Source of the DNA: Acidobacteriota bacterium
Lineage (GTDB): Bacteria; Acidobacteriota; Vicinamibacteria; Vicinamibacterales; JAKQTR01
Length of the DNA: 12,581 nucleotides
Direction of reading: 5' to 3'
NCBI GenBank assembly: GCA_026393735.1
Contig: JAPKZP010000293.1
Span: forward strand, 1 to 12,581
In this document: positions 1-5,956 of the stretch, in pieces
Layout: each line of letters begins with the position of its first letter
How positions within the stretch are numbered: the first letter of the stretch is position 1
Notes under the pieces: model-generated
Database searches by the model: none
The model's input: the letters and a program-made list of their open reading frames with translations, nothing else
Told to the model about the DNA's origin: nothing
Made by a program: the position numbers and the translations under genes

Positions 1-1
1 G

Positions 2-1228
2 GGCGGGGCGCACGCCGTCGTCAAGGGCGACGGCGACGTCGTCTGGGCGCAGGTGATCGCCGACTGCGTGAAGGGCACGCCGCAGGCCGTGTACGAGGCC
101 GGGCGGGTGCCGGGCGAGATGATGATCAAGGCGCGCTGGGATCTCATCAGGCGCGAGAAGTACATGTGGGCCTCGGTGCAGACCGTGCGCGGCTGCCCGA
201 AGCACTGCTCGTTCTGTTCAGTCTGGCGGACGGACGGACAGGCGCCGCGTCAGCGCGCCGCCGACGCCGTCGTCGAGGAAGTGGTCGAGCTCCGGCGGCT
301 GGGATTCAGGTTCATCGCCCTCGCCGACGATAATTTCTACCCCGTGACCCGGGGCGACCTGGCGCAGGCCGCGCGCCGCGCGGACCGCACGCGGCTGCTG
401 GAACTCGAGCAGATGCGCGAGGAGCGCCTGGAGCTGATGCGCCGTCTCGCGAAGCTCCCGAGCGACATGGTGTTCTTCACGCAGATCACGATGGAAGCGT
501 CCGAGGACCACGAGTTCATGGACGCGATGCGCGAGGCGCGCATCAAGGGCGCCCTCGTGGGCGTCGAGGCCATCACGCCGGCCGGGCTGAAGGACGTCTA
601 CAAGGGCTTCAACGCGACGGGTGACGCCCTGGTGGCGCGCCTGCGGACGTTCCGCGCGCACGACATCCACGTGCTCGGGTCCTTCATCTTCGGCCTGCCG
701 AGCGACCGTCCCGAGACGTTCCCGGCGACGGCCGCGCTCGCCGACAAGGCGGACATCACCTTCGCCCAGTTCGTCATGCTGACGCCGTTCCCCGGCACGG
801 TGGATTTTGAGAAGTGGGCGAAGAGCGACGAGGCCGCCGGCAAGCACGTGGACGGCATTCCGTACAGCCGTCACTGGCTTATTCCGCGGAACAAGCGTCC
901 GCAGATCTACACGCACCACCCGGTGATGTCGCCGGACGAGATCCGGGCGAATACACAGCGCACGTGGGACCAGTTCTACAGCCTGCCGTCGATCTGGCGC
1001 CGGTCCAAGTGCGTCAAGTCGCTCAAGTCGCGGCTGGCGTTCATGATGGTGTCCAAGCTGTACCGGCAAATGTACGCGAACACCGGCATCACCACCGACA
1101 GCGGTCGCCACGCCCGGTCGGTAAAGTGGTCCCGGTGGCTTGCGGCCCCGCTTCAGCGGCTGTTCTCGGCCGCGCCGATGCCGGGGCTCCAGGTGCCCGA
1201 CGCCGAGGTAGCCGAGCCGGCCGCCTGA
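2..1228 (+). CDS. Radical SAM protein, probably B12-binding class (5'-truncated)
   Basis: The reading frame is open from base 2, so the true start lies before the window; 408 residues and the stop are visible. A GTG at 53 is in frame, but the residues before it (GGAHAVVKGDGDVVWAQ) resemble the end of a cobalamin-binding domain, so it is not the start. The cluster motif CPKHCSFC (C-x3-C-x2-C, bases 194-217) would hold the [4Fe-4S] cluster that cleaves S-adenosylmethionine. DDNF (326-337) and the FGLPSDRPETF and LTPFPGT stretches are typical of B12-binding radical SAM enzymes. That class includes methylases and ring-forming or lipid-modifying enzymes such as the hopanoid methylase HpnP; I cannot assign a substrate. 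A charged, probably helical stretch (about 375-460) sits between DDNF and the next core strand. The C-terminal 60 residues are basic and not recognisable. The class is sure; the B12 domain is inferred because most of it is outside the window. Confidence 0.85.
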   Translation, partial: GGAHAVVKGDGDVVWAQVIADCVKGTPQAVYEAGRVPGEMMIKARWDLIRREKYMWASVQTVRGCPKHCSFCSVWRTDGQAPRQRAADAVVEEVVELRRLGFRFIALADDNFYPVTRGDLAQAARRADRTRLLELEQMREERLELMRRLAKLPSDMVFFTQITMEASEDHEFMDAMREARIKGALVGVEAITPAGLKDVYKGFNATGDALVARLRTFRAHDIHVLGSFIFGLPSDRPETFPATAALADKADITFAQFVMLTPFPGTVDFEKWAKSDEAAGKHVDGIPYSRHWLIPRNKRPQIYTHHPVMSPDEIRANTQRTWDQFYSLPSIWRRSKCVKSLKSRLAFMMVSKLYRQMYANTGITTDSGRHARSVKWSRWLAAPLQRLFSAAPMPGLQVPDAEVAEPAA

Positions 1229-1237
1229 CCGATTCCG

Positions 1238-1287
1238 TTTCACGAACAGAGTAGCCACCACGAACGCACGTTCGTGGTGGCGTGAAA
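1238..1287. terminator. Long inverted repeat after the radical SAM gene (terminator or leader element)
   Basis: GCCACCACGAACG (1254-1266) is perfectly complementary to 1269-1281, giving a 12-13 bp stem with a 2-4 nt loop. TTTCAC (1238-1243) can pair with GTGAAA (1282-1287), extending the stem across a one-sided 10 nt bulge. CACGAAC also occurs twice as a direct repeat (1241-1247 and 1259-1265). The structure lies 9 bp after the radical SAM stop and ends 12 bp before the next gene's ribosome binding site. No T-run follows the stem, so it is not a textbook intrinsic terminator. It could equally be a 5' leader structure of the downstream gene or a copy of a dispersed repeat. Confidence 0.55.
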
Positions 1288-1315
1288 TACTAATAGATTA
1301 GGAGATAAGCGGCCC

Positions 1316-2308
1316 ATGACCACACGGCTCACGGTTCACCGCTCGCTGGCTGGCGTCCTGATCGTGGCCACGGTGATGACCACGACGATGCTGGCCACGG
1401 CGCCCCAGGACCCGTGCGGCGGCGCCGCGCACCTCGCCACGTCGTCGACGCCCGCCAAGGACCTGCCCGTCCTGCAGGTGCACGGATACCGCATGGCGGG
1501 CCGCATCCGGCCGCTGCTGTTCTGGATCGGCCGCGACAACGTCGGCACCGGCCGGATCGTCTGGCGCGGCGGCGACGGATCCACGGCTTACGAGCTGCTC
1601 ATCGGCACTGACCCGGCTCGGGCGCCTCGCGCGATCAATCGCTGGGGCTACATCACGGAAGACGCGCGGCCTGCCGGCACACGGGTCTTCGGCGCGATGA
1701 CCACGTCCGAAGAGGTGACCCTCAAGGACGTGAACCGATCGATGGGGGAAGGCCAGCCCCGAGGCCGGTTCAAGGCCATCGACGCTCTCATCACCGGAAC
1801 CCGGGCGTGCGCGACGACCGGCACGATTGAGACCGAGCGCGATCTCACCATCCACGACGTGGACACACTCGTCCGCCAGGTCCACGACCGCCTGGCGGGG
1901 GTGACGCCCAGGGACGCCGCGCTTCCGGCAGGCGTGCGCCCCGGCTTCCTCTCGGCCGTCGCCGAACTGATGGGGGGGACGATTGCTGCACGCAGGAACG
2001 GAACCGATGCCCTCCGGCGGACGAAGGGGCGCACGGTGTCCTACGTCTATGGGCGCAACCTGCTCGACCTGACGCTGACGGGCGTCGATCCCGACCCGCC
2101 CGACGCCAGCGGTGCGCCGGCCCACGTGATCGCGCCCGTGCACGCCACCTTCGAGGCGCGGGCACGCGTCACGGGCGAGCGGTACCGCTTCGAACTGGCG
2201 TACGCCGGCGATGGTCCGATGTCCGGCGTGCCGGTGCTGATTCGCTATCAGCCGCGATGGTGGCTGCAGGTGGAACTGGTGCTTGACGAATCCTACGCCA
2301 GCCGCTGA
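1316..2308 (+). CDS. Secreted or periplasmic protein of unknown function
   Basis: I do not recognise this 330-residue protein. Residues 1-29 look like a Sec signal peptide: a basic start, a hydrophobic run at 11-28 and a plausible cleavage after LATA (26-29). The rest is soluble and rich in short beta-type segments. The only cysteines I noted in the mature part are C34 and one near 164, which could pair if exported. The C-terminal stretch (VPVLIRYQPRWWLQVELVL) looks like the closing strands of a beta-rich domain. The start is supported by AGGAG at 1300-1304, 11 nt before the ATG. It ends only 6 bp from the stop of the convergent pgsW-like gene. It follows the radical SAM gene on the same strand, but the 87 bp gap with a strong inverted repeat suggests separate transcription. 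Confidence 0.7.
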   Translation: MTTRLTVHRSLAGVLIVATVMTTTMLATAPQDPCGGAAHLATSSTPAKDLPVLQVHGYRMAGRIRPLLFWIGRDNVGTGRIVWRGGDGSTAYELLIGTDPARAPRAINRWGYITEDARPAGTRVFGAMTTSEEVTLKDVNRSMGEGQPRGRFKAIDALITGTRACATTGTIETERDLTIHDVDTLVRQVHDRLAGVTPRDAALPAGVRPGFLSAVAELMGGTIAARRNGTDALRRTKGRTVSYVYGRNLLDLTLTGVDPDPPDASGAPAHVIAPVHATFEARARVTGERYRFELAYAGDGPMSGVPVLIRYQPRWWLQVELVLDESYASR

Positions 2309-2314
2309 GGGCGA

Positions 2315-3304
2315 TCACAGCACACCCCATCGCATCGCCAGGTCGCGCACGTTCAGCAGGTGGAGCACGCGCACGCCCCGCTCCGCCATGTGGGCCACCA
2401 CTCCGCGTTCCGCGGATGAATCGAACGGCACGGGCGGGATCCACCCGTTCGTCATGCGGAGGATGGCCGTCGAGTGGCCAAGGCTCGCCTCCGTGCCCCC
2501 CACGTTGATGTAGGCCGCGAGCCGCCGCCCGTTCCGCCGGCGGTCGAAGAGCGAGAGCCGCTCGGTCACCGCGTCGTGAAACGTCGCCGGTTCCAGCAGC
2601 ACGGCCTGCAGGTCCCGGGCCGCGCGCACCGCGATGTCCCTGGCCATCCGGCGGCCCTCATCATCGAGATCGAGGGCGCGGTCGGTGTCGCCGCCTGCCG
2701 AGATGGCAATGCTGACGGGCCGGAGGATCCGGCGGTGCACGAGCCGGGATTCCATCTCGGGCCACGTGAAGCCCGGCTCGGTGGCGCCCCACGACGACGC
2801 CGTCACCGACGACACCGCGATTAGACGGATCTCCAGTGCCTCACACGCGGCCGCCACGGCGAGGTTGAGCCCGGGAAACGATCCGGAGAACGATGCCGCG
2901 ACGACATCCCCGGCCCCGATGCCCGCGCCAGCGAGCTGCTGCGTAATGATCCGGGCCCAGGCCGGCGTGACCGTCAACTGCTTCGCCTCGAGATGTCCGA
3001 GCGTGGTGACCAGCGGCGTCAGCTCCTCGCCGAGCAGGCCTTCGTACCGCGGCGCGCGCGACACGCCGGCGACGCCCGCCGCGATCTTCTCGCTGATGAT
3101 TTCGCCTGCCGCGCGTCGCCACACAGCCTCGGCGCGGTCCGCCGCCCTGGCCACATCGGCGGTGTTGTGTATGCGCAGTGGCAAGAGCCAGGACGGGAGG
3201 GCGACGAATCCGGCGCCGGTCGCGGCCAGGCCGGCCGTCAGCACGATCCCGAGCGTCGGGGCGATCCAGTTGGGGAGCCTGATGACGCGTCCGCGGCTCG
3301 ACAT
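2315..3304 (-). CDS. pgsW: Poly-gamma-glutamate system protein, PgsW-type
   Basis: 329 residues, last gene of the SDR-pgsB-pgsC operon, starting 9 bp after the pgsC stop. An N-terminal membrane anchor (about 14-43) precedes a helical segment (about 50-80) and a soluble domain. Conserved-looking stretches are ASFSGSFPGLN (137-147), SSWGATEPGFTWPEME (170-185), NVGGTEASLG (267-276) and HLLNVRDLA (315-323). I recognise these as the small 'poly-gamma-glutamate system protein' family that accompanies PgsB/PgsC in some non-Bacillus bacteria. Its biochemical role is not established as far as I know. The topology suggests one anchor with the main domain outside the cytoplasm, or at least at the membrane, where it could take the place of PgsA/CapA in export or assembly; that is inference. 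It has none of the CapA metallophosphatase motifs. The family call rests on recalled motifs plus context. Confidence 0.75.
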   Translation of the reverse strand: MSSRGRVIRLPNWIAPTLGIVLTAGLAATGAGFVALPSWLLPLRIHNTADVARAADRAEAVWRRAAGEIISEKIAAGVAGVSRAPRYEGLLGEELTPLVTTLGHLEAKQLTVTPAWARIITQQLAGAGIGAGDVVAASFSGSFPGLNLAVAAACEALEIRLIAVSSVTASSWGATEPGFTWPEMESRLVHRRILRPVSIAISAGGDTDRALDLDDEGRRMARDIAVRAARDLQAVLLEPATFHDAVTERLSLFDRRRNGRRLAAYINVGGTEASLGHSTAILRMTNGWIPPVPFDSSAERGVVAHMAERGVRVLHLLNVRDLAMRWGVL

Positions 3305-3313
3305 GCGATCGCC

Positions 3314-3763
3314 CTATCCGACGAGCCCGCCGGCGGCCACGAGCAGCAGGCGGACGACGACGGCCATCGAGAGCGTCATGCCGATTGTGGCCCACAGCCC
3401 CTGGGTGAGGGCCGCGTTTGCGAGCAGCCCGGGCACGATGTAGCCGATGATCCGCAGGTCGGCGGGCACAGCCGGCGCGCTCGCCAGCACCCAGCCATAG
3501 ACACCATGCAGCACGAAGCCCGTCAGGATGGTGACGCCGAACCGGCGCCGTCCGTACAGGATGACGACTCGCATGAGGCCGTAGCGCACGACGGCGAAGG
3601 TTGCGGCGCTGACTGAGAGCGTGGCCAGCACACGCGCCGGCTCGTTGATGTAGAGCGCGAGGTAGCCGGGCACCACCAGGCCGCCGGACGCGAGGCCGAA
3701 GAGCTCGGTGCAGACGAGGTTCAGCGCGATACCGAGGCCAATCGCCAGTTCAACCACGGTCAC
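3314..3763 (-). CDS. pgsC: Poly-gamma-glutamate synthase membrane subunit PgsC/CapC
   Basis: 149 residues, the length I recall for Bacillus subtilis PgsC. It is almost wholly hydrophobic, with about four to five membrane segments, and carries the family signature GGLVVPGY at residues 27-34. PgsC is the integral membrane partner of PgsB; together they form the amide-ligase complex that polymerises glutamate through its gamma-carboxyl group. The start is a GTG at 3763; a second GTG two codons on (3757) has GAGGTGA just before it and is also possible. The start lies inside pgsB and overlaps it by 14 bp, which suggests translational coupling and a fixed ratio of the two subunits. The short charged loop VILYGRRRFG (about 67-76) probably faces the cytoplasm. 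Confidence 0.92.
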   Translation of the reverse strand: MTVVELAIGLGIALNLVCTELFGLASGGLVVPGYLALYINEPARVLATLSVSAATFAVVRYGLMRVVILYGRRRFGVTILTGFVLHGVYGWVLASAPAVPADLRIIGYIVPGLLANAALTQGLWATIGMTLSMAVVVRLLLVAAGGLVG

Positions 3764-4901
3764 CTCGTTGGAGCGCGATCAGCAGGTCCTTGCGCGCAAA
3801 TCCCTTCGTGTTCCCGCACAGGACGAGCATCGAGCAGGTGTCGGACGCGCGGAATCGACGCCGCACGCGGGAGGCGAGCTGCGCGAGGGAACAATACTCG
3901 ATGCGGCCGAGCGCGCCGGCCGAGCGCGCTCGGCGCCACGTGCCCCAGTCCGGCCGTCCGCCGGTCACGATCAGCGCGTCATCGTCGCGGGTCCACGGCG
4001 GCGCATCGGTGAACTGCCGGAGACGGAACGGCCGATCGAACCGGTGATGGAAGACGAAGACGGCACCGGCTGACCGCTCGCCCAGCAGGCGCGCGAGCGA
4101 GTCCGGGTCGTTCGCCGCGGTCGCATCGACGACCTGTGCGCATCGGCCGCCAATCGTGACGCTGGCGCACGTCACGGCACCGGGATCGGCGACGGCGCGG
4201 CCCATGCCCCGTCGCGCGACCGCCTCGTCGATGCCGAGTTCGCGCACGACCGCCATGGCAATCGCCACGTTCTCGGCCATCCAGTGTCCGGCGGACCGGT
4301 CCTCCGGGATGTCGCCCGCGGCAGGCGGCACGTGGATGACGCGCGTCCCCAGCTCGTGCGCGACGCGAGCGATGGGGCCGGTACCGTTCGATGGGCCGAC
4401 CACCAGGACGGCCTGGCGCGGCACCGTGCCTGCCAGCGCAGTTCCGACCTCTTCGAGAGAGGTTCCCATGACGTCGCCATGATCGCGGCGAACGTTGGTG
4501 ATCACGCCGACCGTGGCGCGCACGATGCGGTGTACGCAGACCGCCTGCAGCTCGGGGTCAATCGCCATGCACTCGACCACGACCGCTGCCGCACGCCTGC
4601 GGCGCGCCTCGCGAAGGAACCACAGCTGTTCGCGGATGTTCGCAGGACCGCGCCGGGCGATCTCCCGCTCGGTGCCGTCCGGGAGGATGAGGCGGGGCGC
4701 GGTTCCCGTCGTCTTCGCCAGGGTGACGATGCCGGCTTCGCGAAGCGCCGCGGCGATCAGCCGTGTCGTCGTGGACTTGCCGCGTGTGCCGTTGACGTGA
4801 ATCCGAATCGGGATCGCCGCGTGCGCACGGTCGCGCGCCGACCGCTCCCAGATGCCGAGCGCCAGCAGACCAGCGAGCAGGAGCGCGGACGCCACCGTCA
4901 C
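3750..4901 (-). CDS. pgsB: Poly-gamma-glutamate synthase PgsB/CapB (Mur-ligase-type amide ligase)
   Basis: 383 residues from the GTG at 4901; B. subtilis PgsB is about 393. The open frame runs upstream to an ATG at 5048, but those 49 codons overlap the SDR gene and look unlike the family. AGGGGG at 4908-4913 precedes the GTG by 6 nt. An N-terminal hydrophobic segment (1-18) serves as a membrane anchor. The P-loop GTRGKST (38-44) binds ATP, followed by KTTGT (63-67), the acidic ECMAIDPE (110-117) and NVRRDHGDVMG (136-146), all hallmarks of the CapB branch of Mur ligases. The enzyme activates the carboxyl end of the chain as acyl phosphate and adds the next glutamate. It sits between the SDR (10 bp gap) and pgsC (14 bp overlap). 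All core motifs are intact, so an active enzyme is likely; substrate choice, D- or L-glutamate, cannot be read from sequence. Confidence 0.93.
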   Translation of the reverse strand: MTVASALLLAGLLALGIWERSARDRAHAAIPIRIHVNGTRGKSTTTRLIAAALREAGIVTLAKTTGTAPRLILPDGTEREIARRGPANIREQLWFLREARRRRAAAVVVECMAIDPELQAVCVHRIVRATVGVITNVRRDHGDVMGTSLEEVGTALAGTVPRQAVLVVGPSNGTGPIARVAHELGTRVIHVPPAAGDIPEDRSAGHWMAENVAIAMAVVRELGIDEAVARRGMGRAVADPGAVTCASVTIGGRCAQVVDATAANDPDSLARLLGERSAGAVFVFHHRFDRPFRLRQFTDAPPWTRDDDALIVTGGRPDWGTWRRARSAGALGRIEYCSLAQLASRVRRRFRASDTCSMLVLCGNTKGFARKDLLIALQRGDRG

Positions 4902-4911
4902 GGGGGGCCCC

Positions 4912-5721
4912 CTACACCTTCCTGAACTTCCTGGCCACCCTCCGCAGCTGGCCCCGGACGAGCCATTGCGGCGCATACCGGACGAGCTGCGCGATCGCTC
5001 TGTTGATGCGGCCGTTGACGTACACGCTCTTCCCGGCCATGACCGCATCGTAGGCCTGTTCGGCGACGATCTGCGCGTTCATGAACATCCATCGCGGGAG
5101 CTGGCTCACCAGCGGTCGCGTGCCGTTGACGTCGTGGAACTCGCTGTAGGTGAATCCGGGGCAGAGGGCCGTGACGTGCACGTTGTGCGGCAGGCCCTCC
5201 AGGGCGAGTGACTCCGAGAACTTGATCAGGAGGGCCTTCGAGGCGCCGTACAGCGTGTGGCCGGCCGACCATGGCACCAGTCCAGCCAGTGACGCGACGT
5301 TGATGATGCGCCCGTAACCGCGCTGCACCATGCCAGGCATGAAGCGGTGCGCCAGCTCCGCGACCGCGGTCACCATGACCTGCAGGAAGTCGCGCTGCTG
5401 ATCCCACGCCGTGTCAACGTAGAGGCCGGGCAGGCCGTACCCGGCGTTGTTCACGAGCGCATCGACCGTGATCCCGGCTTTCGCGACGTCGTCGTAGATC
5501 CGCGCCGGGGCCGCGGGATCCGCGAGGTCCGCGGCAATCGTGTGGACCCGGCAGCCAAACCGGGTCGCGAGGTCCGCGGAGATCGCCTGGAGGCGGTCTG
5601 CACGCCGGGCTGTCAGCACGAGATCGAAACCATGCCGGGCGAACACCTCGGCCAGCGCCAGGCCGATGCCTGCCGACGCGCCCGTGATGAGCGCCGTCCG
5701 TCGAGCGGTCGTGTCTGTCAT
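4912..5721 (-). CDS. Short-chain dehydrogenase/reductase (SDR family)
   Basis: 269 residues, a classical SDR. The dinucleotide-binding motif TGASAGIG is at 13-20, NNAG at 91-94, and the catalytic Ser144, Tyr158 and Lys162 (YGASK) are all present. The ARR sequence at 38-40, after the second strand, suggests NADP(H) over NAD(H). The sequence resembles the DltE/YqjQ-type branch, whose substrates are poorly known. The C-terminus is basic (RGQLRRVARKFRKV) and may touch the membrane. It is the first gene of the operon: its stop lies 10 bp before the pgsB GTG, so it is probably cotranscribed. Whether it acts in polymer synthesis or is only carried along is unknown, since canonical polyglutamate operons do not need an SDR. 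The ATG at 5721 has only a weak Shine-Dalgarno (GACGG, directly adjacent). Confidence 0.9.
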   Translation of the reverse strand: MTDTTARRTALITGASAGIGLALAEVFARHGFDLVLTARRADRLQAISADLATRFGCRVHTIAADLADPAAPARIYDDVAKAGITVDALVNNAGYGLPGLYVDTAWDQQRDFLQVMVTAVAELAHRFMPGMVQRGYGRIINVASLAGLVPWSAGHTLYGASKALLIKFSESLALEGLPHNVHVTALCPGFTYSEFHDVNGTRPLVSQLPRWMFMNAQIVAEQAYDAVMAGKSVYVNGRINRAIAQLVRYAPQWLVRGQLRRVARKFRKV

Positions 5722-5728
5722 CCGTCAC

Positions 5729-5734
5729 AGTCTA
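5729..5734 (-). promoter_or_regulatory. Candidate -10 box for the SDR-pgsBCW operon
   Basis: TAGACT on the minus strand (5 of 6 matches to TATAAT) lies 7 nt upstream of the SDR ATG at 5721. Transcription would then start next to the ATG, giving a leaderless or nearly leaderless mRNA, which fits the poor ribosome binding site. No clear -35 box is seen. The operon may instead start from a promoter further up in the 5735-5950 gap. Confidence 0.3.
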
Positions 5735-5830
5735 CCCGATGCCGTTCGAGGGCAGCATGCCCGCCGCGTCCTCGGCTCGGCTCAGAGCATAGATCGGAGC
5801 TCGCTCGGGTCGGCGACCGTTGCCGGTGTG

Positions 5831-5852
5831 GCGCAGGGCTTCAGCCCTGCGC
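5831..5852. repeat. Perfect palindrome in the SDR-typA gap, likely a dispersed intergenic repeat
   Basis: GCGCAGGGCT (5831-5840) and AGCCCTGCGC (5843-5852) are perfect inverted arms around TC, giving a 9 bp stem with a TTCA loop. It lies in the 235 bp divergent gap between the SDR and typA, a position typical of dispersed extragenic palindromes. Read in the typA frame the surrounding bases encode GVAQGFSPARG, a peptide I recall from spurious ORFs in acidobacterial assemblies, where this repeat is common. Only one copy is in the window, so repeat status is inferred. Apart from this and two weak -10-like boxes, I see nothing in the gap. Confidence 0.5.
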
Positions 5853-5938
5853 GGGGCCTGCTCCTCAACTGGCACAAGATGAGCTCTGGGATTCGACCCT
5901 CGCGCGTAAAGTTCGAGGAGCCGAGGGGCGATGCCCGG

Positions 5939-5944
5939 TATACT
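5939..5944 (+). promoter_or_regulatory. Candidate -10 box for typA
   Basis: TATACT (5 of 6 matches to TATAAT) lies just before GGAAGG and the two possible typA start codons (5951, 5957). A start of transcription about 7 nt downstream falls at 5951 itself. If this is the promoter, the mRNA begins at or near the first ATG and lacks the ribosome binding site. Either translation is leaderless from 5951, or the real promoter is upstream and 5957 is used. There is no good -35 box. Confidence 0.3.
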
Positions 5945-5956
5945 GGAAGGATGCCT

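Noticed and set aside
218..1261. 347-codon minus-strand frame under the radical SAM gene
   Set aside because: Mirror frame of a real gene; Arg/His/Val-rich, with no recognisable fold, and it runs through the inverted repeat.
4902..5048. Extension of pgsB by 49 codons upstream
   Set aside because: Ser/Arg/Gly-rich, overlaps the SDR gene, and family proteins start with the hydrophobic anchor encoded from 4901.
5540..5956. Extension of typA by about 139 codons upstream
   Set aside because: It overlaps the divergent SDR gene and the palindrome. TypA homologues begin at the AHVDHGKT region, and GGAAGG supports 5957.
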